The notes beneath the pieces are model-generated. The model saw only the letters and a program-made list of their open reading frames with translations. It did not search any database and had not been told where the DNA came from. From NCBI RefSeq assembly GCF_963675065.1, contig NZ_OY775905.1, forward strand, positions 124,001 through 188,000: a DNA stretch of 64,000 bases, written 5' to 3'. Positions 42,233-51,100 of the stretch are shown here, in pieces. The translations under genes and the position numbers were made by a program. This DNA comes from an uncultured Draconibacterium sp. (lineage in GTDB: Bacteria > Bacteroidota > Bacteroidia > Bacteroidales > Prolixibacteraceae). Position 1 is the first letter of the stretch. The number at the start of each line of letters is the position of its first letter.

Positions 42233-43498
42233 ATGACAGAAAAAACCAAAATAGTTAACGGGAAGCTGGTAGTGCCGGATTATCCGACCATTCCTTTTAT
42301 CGAGGGCGATGGAATCGGAAAGGATATCAGCCTGCCTTCGCAACGTGTAATCGACGCTGCTGTGGCCAAAGCCTACGGCGATACTAAAAAGATTACATGG
42401 AAAGAAGTGCTGGCCGGCGAAAAAGCTTACCACGAAACCGGAAGTTACCTGCCCGACGAAACCATTGAAGCTTTTAAAGAGTACCTCATCGGTATAAAAG
42501 GCCCGCTGCAAACGCCTGTTGGTGGTGGAATTCGTTCGCTGAATGTGGCCTTGCGCCAAACGCTCGATCTGTACGTTTGTGTGCGCCCGGTGCGTTGGTT
42601 TAAAGGGGTGCCCTCGCCTATTCGATACCCGTCGATGGTGGATATGCACATTTTCCGCGAAAACACCGAAGACATATACGCCGGTATCGAATACATGATG
42701 GGCGAAGAAGAGACGAAAAAGTTTCGCGATTTTCTGATTAACGAAATGGGTGTCGACAAGATTCGTTTTCCCGAGTCGTCGTCGTTTGGAGTAAAACCCA
42801 TTTCAAAAGACGGATCGGAGCGCTTAACAAAAGCAGCTATTGAATATGCCATCGAGCGCCAGCTGCCATCGGTTACCATTGTTCATAAAGGAAACATTAT
42901 GAAATTTACCGAGGGAGCCTTTAAAAACTGGAGCTACGACCTGGCGGAAACTGAATTTGCCGAACAGACTTTTACCTGGCGACGATACGAAGCCCTGAAA
43001 AAGAACAAAGGCGAACTGGATGCAAACAAAGCGTTGGACGAAGCTAAGAAAGCCGGAAAAGTGATTGTTAAAGACTGTATCACCGATGCCTTTTTACAGG
43101 AATCGTTGTTACACCCGTGGGATCACTCGGTAATTGCTACCATGAACCTGAACGGCGATTACGTTTCGGATCAGCTGGCAGCAATGGTGGGTGGAATTGG
43201 TATTTCGCCGGGAGCAAATATCAACTACCAAAGTGGTTACGCGATTTTTGAAGCTACTCACGGAACAGCTCCAAATATTGCCGGAACCGGTAAAGCTAAC
43301 CCGGGATCACTGATCCTGTCGGCGGTTATGATGTTGGAATATATGGGATGGAACGATGCAGCAGAGCATGTTTACGATGCAATGGAACACGTATTTGCAA
43401 AACGTAAAGTAACCAGCGATCTGCATGCGCAAATGGAAGGAGCAACACTGCTGTCGACTTCTGAATTTGCCGATGCCATAATCCGAAATATGCATTAA
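42233..43498 (+). CDS. icd: Isocitrate dehydrogenase, E. coli-type fold, probably NAD-dependent
   Basis: A 421-residue enzyme aligning with E. coli Icd through GGGIRSLNVALRQ, FRENTEDIYAGIE, VHKGNIMKFTEGAFK, NLNGDYVSD and FEATHGTAPNIAG. The positions that hold the NADP phosphate in E. coli (Lys344, Tyr345, Val351, Tyr391, Arg395) are Asn, Ile, Ala, Ser and Ala here. That is the pattern expected for NAD use; isopropylmalate dehydrogenases, also NAD enzymes, have a similar APDIAG stretch. The isocitrate-binding serine loop is intact, so isocitrate is the likely substrate. Cofactor is inference from residues. Confidence 0.9.
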   Translation: MTEKTKIVNGKLVVPDYPTIPFIEGDGIGKDISLPSQRVIDAAVAKAYGDTKKITWKEVLAGEKAYHETGSYLPDETIEAFKEYLIGIKGPLQTPVGGGIRSLNVALRQTLDLYVCVRPVRWFKGVPSPIRYPSMVDMHIFRENTEDIYAGIEYMMGEEETKKFRDFLINEMGVDKIRFPESSSFGVKPISKDGSERLTKAAIEYAIERQLPSVTIVHKGNIMKFTEGAFKNWSYDLAETEFAEQTFTWRRYEALKKNKGELDANKALDEAKKAGKVIVKDCITDAFLQESLLHPWDHSVIATMNLNGDYVSDQLAAMVGGIGISPGANINYQSGYAIFEATHGTAPNIAGTGKANPGSLILSAVMMLEYMGWNDAAEHVYDAMEHVFAKRKVTSDLHAQMEGATLLSTSEFADAIIRNMH

Positions 43499-43523
43499 TT
43501 AAATAAATCAATAACAATAACAG

Positions 43524-44843
43524 ATGGAATACATTAAGTACAGATTTTACCAGAAAGCGAATAAGTGCGCTAAGGAGTTCCAAAGACTCAAAAAAGATCA
43601 TGCCGACGTGGTGCTGGGTGAAGTTAAACTCGGGCAAGTATTAACAGGAATGAAAGGTATACCGCTTTTGGTTACCGACACTTCAAAACTCGACCCGGAA
43701 GAGGGTATCCGTTTTAAAGGTTATTCAATTCCTGAATTGCGCGAGAAACTGCCAAAAATAAATCCGGAGGGCGAACCGATTCCCGAAGGACTGCTTTACC
43801 TGATGTTGATCGGAGAAATCCCGTCGCAGGAAGATGCGCTGAACCTGTCGAGAGACCTGGCAACACGTGCACACGTACCGCAGCATACTTTTGATGTAAT
43901 TGACGCGATGCCAAAAACATCGAAGCCAATGACTCAGTTTAGTGCAGCTATTCTTTCCATGGCAACCGAATCGACTTTCCAGAAAGCATACCGTGCCGGT
44001 GTAAACAAAAAATATTTCTGGGATGCCACTTACGAAGACGTAATGAATCTGATTGCACGTTTACCACGTGTGGCAGCATACATTTACCGTCGTCAGTTTC
44101 ACAATGGCGATCATATTGAGCCAAACCCACGTTTAGACTGGGCCGGTAACCTGGCACACATGATGGGCTTCGACTCGGAAGATATCCGTCGTTTGTTCCG
44201 TCTGTACATGATTATTCATGCCGACCACGAAGGTGGAAACGTATCGGCACACACCGCGCACCTTGTAGGATCTGCTTTAAGTAATCCATATTATTGCTAC
44301 TCGGCAGCAATGAACGGTTTGGCCGGACCATTGCACGGACTGGCAAACCAGGATGTTATTTTCTGGATTTTTGAAATGATTGAAGAACTGGATACCGACA
44401 CTCCTACCGATGAGCAGGTGGCCGAATACTGTAAACAAACACTGGAGAACGGCCGTGTAATTCCGGGTTACGGACACGCAGTATTGCGTAAAACCGACCC
44501 ACGTTTTACCGCACAACAGGAATTTGCCGACAAATACATCAAAGACGACAAAATGGTGAATCTGGCCAACCAGTTGTACCGCGTTGTACCTCCAATTTTG
44601 GGTTCTGTTGGTAAGATTAAAAATCCATGGCCAAACGTTGATGCTTACAGTGGTTCGTTGCTATACCATTACGGAATTAAGGAATACACCTTCTATACCG
44701 TAATGTTTGGAGTATCGAGAGCATTGGGAGTACTGGCATCGTTGGTTAACGACCGTATTTACGGAATGCCGATCGAGCGCCCGACTTCGCACCCATTGAG
44801 CTGGTTTAAAGAACAGGCTGAAGGAAAAGGATCAGATTGTTAA
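43524..44843 (+). CDS. gltA: Citrate synthase
   Basis: A 439-residue citrate synthase resembling mitochondrial-type enzymes. The catalytic histidines are in MIIHADHEGGN and GPLHGLANQD and in GYGHAVLRKTDPRF, the last also holding the following conserved Arg-Lys-Thr-Asp. It starts 25 bp after icd and closes the block. Together with aconitase and the two dehydrogenases, it covers acetyl-CoA plus oxaloacetate to 2-oxoglutarate. A strong terminator follows. Confidence 0.95.
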   Translation: MEYIKYRFYQKANKCAKEFQRLKKDHADVVLGEVKLGQVLTGMKGIPLLVTDTSKLDPEEGIRFKGYSIPELREKLPKINPEGEPIPEGLLYLMLIGEIPSQEDALNLSRDLATRAHVPQHTFDVIDAMPKTSKPMTQFSAAILSMATESTFQKAYRAGVNKKYFWDATYEDVMNLIARLPRVAAYIYRRQFHNGDHIEPNPRLDWAGNLAHMMGFDSEDIRRLFRLYMIIHADHEGGNVSAHTAHLVGSALSNPYYCYSAAMNGLAGPLHGLANQDVIFWIFEMIEELDTDTPTDEQVAEYCKQTLENGRVIPGYGHAVLRKTDPRFTAQQEFADKYIKDDKMVNLANQLYRVVPPILGSVGKIKNPWPNVDAYSGSLLYHYGIKEYTFYTVMFGVSRALGVLASLVNDRIYGMPIERPTSHPLSWFKEQAEGKGSDC

Positions 44844-44844
44844 G

Positions 44845-44860
44845 ATTGCAACGATATAAT
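44845..44860 (+). repeat. 16-bp direct repeat, copy A (ATTGCAACGATATAAT)
   Basis: It occurs directly before the gltA terminator. An identical copy lies at 45434-45449, directly before the terminator of the cupin gene, 589 bp away. Confidence 0.8.
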
Positions 44861-44862
44861 TT

Positions 44863-44890
44863 AAAAAGCCGGTTTTGCCGGCTTTTTTTT
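44863..44890 (+). terminator. Terminator after citrate synthase
   Basis: AAAAAGCCGG and CCGGCTTTTT form the stem around TTTTG, and the T tract is eight long. Confidence 0.92.
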
Positions 44891-45039
44891 GTTTGAGGCA
44901 TTTTGTTACTCCTTAATTTTAAACGAACAATTGTCCTAATTTCATGTTCCCTGTTATACTAACAGGTATTGTCTGAAACGGATGCAGCAATATCTTTCCG
45001 AAGTGGATAATTCATCCCAACTAACAAGGAGAAACAATA

Positions 45040-45426
45040 ATGAAAATTCTAAAAGATGACATTGAAGTCAAAATGGAGATTCCTGGCGCAATAATTCGTC
45101 AGCAAACCGATTTTGGCGACGCAACCGGTTTAGGCAAAATCAGCGGCGAGTATTTTAGTCTCTCAGCAGGTGTCGATACCACCCCGCTTTTTATGGGACT
45201 CGAAGGAAATTTGTGCCAGTGCCCGCATTGGGGATACGTAATTAGTGGTAAACTTACCACCACCGATGCAGAAGGTATTGAGGAAACGGTGAACGCTAAA
45301 GAACTTTTCTACTGGCCCTCAGGTCATAATGTAAAGGTGAATGAAGATGCCGAAATTGTTATGTTTAGCCCTCAGCACGAGCATAGCCATGTAATCAATC
45401 ACATGATTGAGAAAGTGAAAGGCTAA
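45040..45426 (+). CDS. Small cupin-like protein of unknown function
   Basis: A soluble 128-residue protein with a predicted double-stranded beta-helix pattern: LSAGVDTTPLFMGLEGNLC, then WGYVISGKLTTTDAEG and ELFYWPSGHNVKV. The end is histidine-rich (PQHEHSHVINHMIE). A Cys-Gln-Cys-Pro-His cluster in the middle and the later histidines could hold a metal. A Shine-Dalgarno-like AAGGAG lies upstream and a terminator downstream, so it is a single-gene unit. No specific function can be assigned. Confidence 0.75.
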   Translation: MKILKDDIEVKMEIPGAIIRQQTDFGDATGLGKISGEYFSLSAGVDTTPLFMGLEGNLCQCPHWGYVISGKLTTTDAEGIEETVNAKELFYWPSGHNVKVNEDAEIVMFSPQHEHSHVINHMIEKVKG

Positions 45427-45433
45427 ATCCGTA

Positions 45434-45449
45434 ATTGCAACGATATAAT
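45434..45449 (+). repeat. 16-bp direct repeat, copy B (ATTGCAACGATATAAT)
   Basis: Identical to 44845-44860; it abuts the terminator of the cupin gene. Confidence 0.8.
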
Positions 45450-45450
45450 A

Positions 45451-45479
45451 AAGAAAGCCGGTAAAACCGGCTTTCTTTT
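45451..45479 (+). terminator. Terminator after the cupin-like gene
   Basis: A 12-bp stem, AAGAAAGCCGGT with ACCGGCTTTCTT, around an AAA loop, followed by T residues. The long A/T-matched stem may also end minus-strand transcripts from the lspA-like gene. Confidence 0.88.
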
Positions 45480-45540
45480 ATTTATATGAGATCAAAGTAC
45501 TTCTACCATTATTTAGTTCTCGTACATTCGGAAATTTACT

Positions 45541-46071
45541 TTATTCTGTTATTCGTTCCGATTTTCCACTAAATAGATGGTCGAAAATTGGTCGAAAATC
45601 TTTCCATTGAATAATAATCAGAAATACTCCAATATTTACCAGTACATCAGCAACGTTAAAAACCGGAAAATTATATTCATAAAAATAGTGAACATGCAAG
45701 AAGTCTGTTACAAATCCATTAAACATCCTATCCAGGATATTTCCATAGGCACCACCAATCAAAATAAAAAACGGAAGCAATAATCTGAATTTCCTATCCC
45801 TAATTTTCCAAATCATTACGAAAGCAAACATGGTTGCAGAAATAGTTAGTAAGAAAATTAACGGAAGTCTGATACTACTTTTAATTGAACTCAGAAAACC
45901 AAAAGCGATTGAGTGATTCTCAACATATCGAAGGTCAAAAGCATTTTCAATTAATACTATTGAATTGTCTTTCAAATTTGTTTTGGCAAGTTCTTTTGTT
46001 TTTAAATCAGCTGAACAGCCCGAAATCATAAATGATAATAGAATCAAATACTTAATTATTGTCTTTTTCAT
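45541..46071 (-). CDS. Lipoprotein signal peptidase-like protein with its own lipobox
   Basis: A 176-residue protein resembling signal peptidase II (LspA). The core VIENAFDLRYVENHSIAFGFL matches the first periplasmic part of LspA. The two catalytic aspartate regions are in GNILDRMFNGFVTDFL and FNVADVLVNIG, both preserved. Three hydrophobic helices fall in the right places. The N terminus is odd: instead of the usual first helix it reads as a lipoprotein signal (SFMISGC, Cys19). It is AT-rich and lies at the edge of the accessory stretch, so a second, acquired LspA is possible. Confidence 0.82.
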   Translation of the reverse strand: MKKTIIKYLILLSFMISGCSADLKTKELAKTNLKDNSIVLIENAFDLRYVENHSIAFGFLSSIKSSIRLPLIFLLTISATMFAFVMIWKIRDRKFRLLLPFFILIGGAYGNILDRMFNGFVTDFLHVHYFYEYNFPVFNVADVLVNIGVFLIIIQWKDFRPIFDHLFSGKSERITE

Positions 46072-46138
46072 TTTTAATAGTTTTATCTTCCGGTTTTCTC
46101 CCTGCTGGTACTTCCCGAAGACCGGGATGTAAACCTTC

Positions 46139-46169
46139 GCTGGTGCGGATTTGCAATCCGTACCTCAGC
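46139..46169. repeat. Structured palindrome before the lspA-like gene (attC-like element 2)
   Basis: GCTG-GTGCGGATT-TGC-AATCCGTAC-CT-CAGC folds into a hairpin. A neighbouring smaller hairpin (TCCCG...CGGGA) lies near 46112-46127. The GCGGATT/AATCCG core is shared with the longer palindrome at 46604-46714. Confidence 0.55.
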
Positions 46170-46214
46170 CAATGGCTAAAAGCTTATTCTTTTTAATTCT
46201 TTGCGGGCAGAGAA

Positions 46215-46358
46215 TTATTTTTCGAACTGCTCCTCAATCTTTTCCAGGCGCTCATCAATCGACTCCAGACCCTTAATAATTTCATTAAATCCTTTTTTTA
46301 GTATAATTGCAATTCCACCTCCAAAGACTAAAATCGCTCCAAAAATAAATAGTTCCAT
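46215..46358 (-). CDS. Tiny single-span membrane protein (47 residues)
   Basis: A short minus-strand frame encoding 47 residues: an N-terminal helix (MELFIFGAILVFGGGIAII) followed by a charged amphipathic tail with ESIDERLEKIEEQFEK, likely a coiled coil. The composition and the helix-then-coiled-coil layout are protein-like. It is tandem with another tiny membrane protein gene upstream (46434-46550) in the same orientation. No known family is recognised. Confidence 0.6.
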   Translation of the reverse strand: MELFIFGAILVFGGGIAIILKKGFNEIIKGLESIDERLEKIEEQFEK

Positions 46359-46433
46359 ATTAGTTTGTTTTTTTTCAATTCTTTCAAATTGCAATCAATG
46401 AAAAACCGTTGCAAGCAAAGGTTTGAGCATAAA

Positions 46434-46550
46434 TTATCGTGGATTATTCCATCCTGCAAAGATTCCTCCAAGGGCATAATCAAGAAAAAGAATGATCGCG
46501 ACTATTGCTGCAATAATTCCGATAATTTTAAATAGTTTTTTTGTTTTCAT
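46434..46550 (-). CDS. Tiny single-span membrane protein (38 residues)
   Basis: A short minus-strand frame, 38 residues: a basic start (MKTKKLFK), one hydrophobic helix (IIGIIAAIVAIILFLDYALGG) and a short tail ending in GWNNPR. It is well formed, with a positive-inside start. It lies between the long palindrome and the 47-residue gene. Confidence 0.58.
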   Translation of the reverse strand: MKTKKLFKIIGIIAAIVAIILFLDYALGGIFAGWNNPR

Positions 46551-46591
46551 TTCTATTTGCTTTTTATTCTGGGTGATATACTTTTTAAGTC

Positions 46592-46727
46592 GCTGAACGG
46601 TTGGTACATGTTGTCGGGGCGGATTTCGAAGAGCGTTCCTGTCCGAAGGACATGGAACTGCGATGCGAGAATCCGCAGTTGGCGTACCACCGAACCCCGC
46701 CCTGCAATATGTACTGTGTTATGCCAC
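46592..46727. repeat. Long imperfect palindrome, attC-like (element 1)
   Basis: GTACAT (46604-46609) and TTG pair with CAA and ATGTAC (46705-46714). CGGGG pairs with CCCCG inside, and a GCGGATT/AATCCGC stem encloses a GTTCC...GGAAC hairpin. On the minus strand it is flanked by GTGGCATAAC on the gene side (46718-46727) and GTTCAGC on the other (46592-46598). This is the general layout of an integron recombination site, although the outer boxes do not fit the classical GTTRRRY exactly. Confidence 0.5.
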
Positions 46728-46732
46728 GTATT
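46718..46732. repeat. Left inverted terminal repeat around the ExbD-like gene
   Basis: GTTATGCCACGTATT matches the inverse of 47643-47657 with one mismatch. It begins 4 bp from the gene's stop codon. Confidence 0.7.
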
Positions 46733-46736
46733 TTAT

Positions 46737-47633
46737 TTATTCTTTTATCCTTGTCGGATATATTTCATTAATTTTCTTTTGTTCGTCAACTGTCAGATTT
46801 GAGTAGGATTTATTAAAAATCTCCTTTGCTTTCTCGTCTCTCAGCGATGAATAAATTTCTAAGATTGAGTTTTGCACTTTTATATAAAAGCCGTAAGCCG
46901 TTTCTTTGTCTGACGAAAATTCAATCTGATGTTTTGATTGATTTTTTCTGATAAACGCTGTTAATTCTGTCTCGAATTTATTTTCATTAACCGTTTCTCC
47001 ATTTACAATTATTTCGTTTTTGTCAGATGCTTTAATTGTAATAATTGGAAAATTTGAATAATCAATTGCTTTCGGTTCGATTAATTCTGTTTTTCCGGTT
47101 TCTGGATTACTTGTCCATGCAATTGCCAATAGTCCAGATGCACGATAATATGGTTTTTCAAGGTCTGACGGAGAAAGAACAGATAAAATAGCTTCAGAAA
47201 TTTTCGAAGGACTAATATTCCTTTGTTGTGAAACTTCTTGAATTTTTTGATTGAGAAGAAAATATTTTGAAGTTGCAACTTCTAAAGAATCGAGTCGTGT
47301 CAGTTCGCGCAAGCAATCATTTGAATAATACTCATTTGGATTAAGTTTATAAATAGCTTCGAATTTGTCATAATTTAAAGTTGTTGGAATATCATTTAAT
47401 GAGACTACTTTTTTATAAAAGTCATAAAATGCTTGTCCTGATTTTGACTTTAAATCACCATTCTCAATTAAATGTTTCTCAAGCTTTGACAATTCTGTCT
47501 CTATGTCAATTCCTTTCGCTTGATAACTATTGATTAGGCAATTCATAAGTATATTTTCAATTTTCGATTCATTTTTTTGTCCAAATGAATTAAAAGCTGA
47601 AAGGAAAATCAATATTGTAAAAATAAACTTCAT
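46737..47633 (-). CDS. Secreted protein with C-terminal ExbD/TolR-like domain
   Basis: A 298-residue protein from the ATG at 47633 (further upstream codons would cross the inverted repeat). The signal peptide ends near NSFGQ. A helical middle of about 150 residues is unassigned. The last 110 residues resemble the periplasmic domain of ExbD: IITIKASDKNEIIVNGETV, then FSSDKETAYGFYIKVQN, and a tail LTVDEQKKINEIYPTRI typical of Bacteroidota ExbD. The usual membrane anchor helix is absent. It is low in GC, flanked by inverted repeats and palindromes, and so probably acquired. Confidence 0.72.
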   Translation of the reverse strand: MKFIFTILIFLSAFNSFGQKNESKIENILMNCLINSYQAKGIDIETELSKLEKHLIENGDLKSKSGQAFYDFYKKVVSLNDIPTTLNYDKFEAIYKLNPNEYYSNDCLRELTRLDSLEVATSKYFLLNQKIQEVSQQRNISPSKISEAILSVLSPSDLEKPYYRASGLLAIAWTSNPETGKTELIEPKAIDYSNFPIITIKASDKNEIIVNGETVNENKFETELTAFIRKNQSKHQIEFSSDKETAYGFYIKVQNSILEIYSSLRDEKAKEIFNKSYSNLTVDEQKKINEIYPTRIKE

Positions 47634-47642
47634 TGTCTTTTC

Positions 47643-47657
47643 AATATGTGGCATAAC
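47643..47657. repeat. Right inverted terminal repeat around the ExbD-like gene
   Basis: AATATGTGGCATAAC is the inverse partner of 46718-46732 and lies about 10 bp upstream of the gene's start. Confidence 0.7.
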
Positions 47658-48166
47658 GTATGTATAATCCAACAAGTTGGGTTATTCCTCTATTACCAGG
47701 TTGGATTATTATTCCAAATTAGGTGTATAACCCGTCTTATTTTATGAATCTAATTTTTTCTTTTGTTATTCAGGACGCGAATTCAACGGTTTAAATTTTA
47801 GTGGTTTAAATGTAGCTATCTTATGTTTAAAAAGCAAACCAAACAAAATCCGTCGGATTTGTATGTTTATAACCAAAGTATACAACAAGAGCTGCGACAA
47901 ATCTTCCAAAGGCCCAATTTGATGCCCTTTCAACGATCTATTGATGTGCAAATACCAACACGCCTGCAAAAACCAGAAAAACGAAATGGCGCGTTTTACC
48001 ATACTTTCGCTTGATGCAGTAGATTTAACCTTTCGAAGGTTATGCCCTCCATGTTATTATCAATATAAAAAATATAGATGCAAATCTTTTCTACATCTTT
48101 CATTTTTATAATTATCGAAAATAAAGTTACTCTTAAAATGTAGTAACAATAAAATATATTTGTGAT
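47658..48166. other. Gene-poor, low-GC stretch with inverted repeats
   Basis: About 510 bp. AATCCAAC/GTTGGATT arms occur near 47668-47715, and a small palindrome AACCTTTCGAAGGTT at 48028-48042. Short frames on both strands (63 residues plus, 78 residues minus) overlap each other; neither shows a domain that I recognise, and one may be a remnant. I do not call a gene here. Confidence 0.4.
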
Positions 48167-51100
48167 TTAAATATTGAAGTACTGTTTTACAATTCTCTTC
48201 AACTCCTCCGATTGAATTGGTTTTGTAATAAAATCGTTACATCCAATTTCTATGGCTTTTACTCTATCCGACGAAAAAGCATAGGCCGTTTGTGCAATAA
48301 TAATTACCTCTCTGTTAAACTCTCTTATAAGGCGTATCGCTTCGTAACCATTCATTTCCGGCATTCGGATATCCATAAAAATAATATCGAAATCAACATT
48401 GTTGCGACAAAGTTCTACCGCCTGTACTCCTGTTTTTGCTTCCATAATTTCCTTGCTAAAGTCTTCTACCAAAAGCGATAGAAATTGAAATGACGTTTCA
48501 TCATCTTCAGCAATAAGAACTTTCAAGCCATTATCTTTTGGTTTTCCTTGCAGCTTATTTATAGTTGCTTGCTCAGCATTGTTCGCCTCATCGTCTCCAT
48601 TCTGTTTTACGGGCAAAGAAAAATAAAATGTCGATCCTACTCCTTCTTCACTCTCCACTCTTATTTTTCCACCAAGCATTTCGGCGTATGATTTAGAGAT
48701 TGCCAAACCCAAACCGGAGCCTTCAAATACCTTGGCATCTTCAATATCGGCCTGAATGAAACGTTCAAAAATAGCTTCCAACCTGTTTTTAGGAATACCA
48801 ATACCTGTATCTTCCACATAAAATTCAATCTCTGTTTCTTTTTGCCGGCAGCCAACTTTAATTGTTCCCCTTTCGGTATATTTTATGGCATTTTTAATAA
48901 AATTAGTAAAGATGGAGTCTAGTTTATTTTTGTCGGTATAATGGTGTTTTTTTTCGTTTGGCAACAGCTGTTGTAATTGTAGCACTATTCCCTTATCTCT
49001 GGCTTCCGGTTCAAAAAAGTGGATCAATTCTTCCACTGTTTCATTAACATCAATATTTTCATTATGCACACTAACTACCCCGGCTTCGATCTTTGAGATC
49101 TCTACAATATCATTCACGGTGCTTAACATACGCTGCCCGCTTTTGTGCACAATTTTAATATACTGTTCCTTCTCGGCACTATTCAGATTTGGATTTAATA
49201 GCAAATCAGTAAAACCAAGTATTCCATTCATCGGGGTGCGTATTTCGTGGCTCATATTTGCCAGAAAGGCAGATTTTAAACGATCACTTTGTTCTGCTTT
49301 ATTACGAGCTTCTATAAGCTCTTCCATTATTTTTTTACTTTCGGTTATATTCTGGATGGTTCCCACGACTCTTAATGGTTTCCCTAGTTCATTATACTCA
49401 AATTTACCCAATCCATGAACCCATAAGACCGCATTATTCTTTCTATTGATGATTTTATATTTATAATCAAAATACTCTTTATCTACAATTAAGCTATGCT
49501 TAAAATAGTCAGTAATTTCTTGTCTAAAATCAGGATGAACAATATTCAGCCAACCATCAAAATCTTTTACATAGCTATTGTCTATCCCAAAAATCTCATC
49601 CATAACCACGGAACTCTTCCAGAAATTTTCCTCAAGATTAAAATCGAAATAACCGAGCCTGGCAACCTTTTGAGATTCCAATAATTTCAACGCATTTTCT
49701 TCTGCTTTTTCCTTAGCTAATTTTAAATCTTCTGTAACTTTCTTTCTCTCTGTAATATCTTCTTTTATGGCAACGTAATTGATTATCTCATTTTTTTCGT
49801 TTTTAATTGGAGAGATAAATACCGACTCCCAATAAAAATCACCATTCTTTTTTTTGTTATATACCTCACCCTTCCAGTCAGCACCTGAAGAAATAGCTTT
49901 CCACAATGTTTTATATACTTCTTTAGGTGTTTCACCTGATTTTAAAATCCGGGGAGTCTTCCCAATTAACTCTTCTTTTTTATAACCACTAACTTCCTGT
50001 AATTTAGGATTTACGTATTCGATTTTTCCTTGCAAATCGGTAATAATTATTGAGACCGGGCTTTGTTCAATTGCATGCGTTAGTTTTAACATTTGCTTTT
50101 CCGCTCTTTTACTTTGGGTAACATCCCACATGTAGCCCACAAACTCGGTTATTTCTCCCGATTCGTCGAATAATCCAAATACATTTTCAATAACTTCAAC
50201 TTTCGATCCATCGCGCGCCTTCAAAGTTAGCTCGCTGTTGTGTAGTCTTTTATTCTCACGAAGCTTCGAGAGAAAGTTCTTTCGGTCAGAAGAGGTAAAG
50301 TAAAGTTCTTCAGTATTTACCTTATAAAGTTCCTCCTTGTTTTTATATTTCAACATCTTAACAAAAGCATCATTACACATCAGTATCTTCCCATCGAGCG
50401 TAACATGATAGTTTCCGGTCAAATCGTCCTCAAAAAACCGGCGATACTTCTCTTCGCTTCTTTTAAGCTTTGATTCGGTTTTTTTTTGTTGTGTTATATC
50501 AACAATATATCCTCTTATTTTTTCCAGTTCATTTTTCTCATTGAAAATACCGATGACATTCAACATTGCACAAATGGTTTCTCCAGACATTGAAACGAAC
50601 TCAACTTCCTGATTTTCAATCTTACGCTCTTGTTTTACCTTGTGTACTAACTGTTGCCTTTCGTGCTGATTTTTATACAATTTTGTTAAATTAAACTGCT
50701 TTGCTTCCGATTGCGATTTAAAATCAAATAAGTTTAAAAACGTTTTATTGCAGCTTAAGATTTGTCCCGATGGTGCGACCACGTAATCAGCCGAAATATC
50801 GTTTTGAAAATATTCTTCCAATTCTTCTTTGCTTTTTCGCAGTTTTTCGTCTGCCCTCTTGCGCTCTGTAATATCTAGTGTAGTACCAACATAACGCAAT
50901 AGTTTGCCATTTTCGTCGAAATACGGTTGAGCTTTGTCATGAACCCACCTAATACTTCCATCAGGTCTTATAATTCGGTGTTCCAACTCATAAATGGCTT
51001 CATTTTTCAAAGCCTGCATAAAAGTTTCATGAAGCAAATTAGCATCATCAGGATGAATACAATTTTTTAACATTTCATCATAGGCCGGAGAAGCTTCGCC

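Noticed and set aside
42233..43498. 3-isopropylmalate dehydrogenase instead of isocitrate dehydrogenase
   Set aside because: The isocitrate-type loop GGGIRSLNVALRQ and long Icd-specific segments are present, the gene is between aconitase-linked genes, and no leucine genes are near; only the cofactor site resembles NAD enzymes.
47766..48014. Overlapping frames on both strands as genes or transposase remnants
   Set aside because: The 63- and 78-residue products show no recognisable domain and lie on opposite strands of the same DNA.
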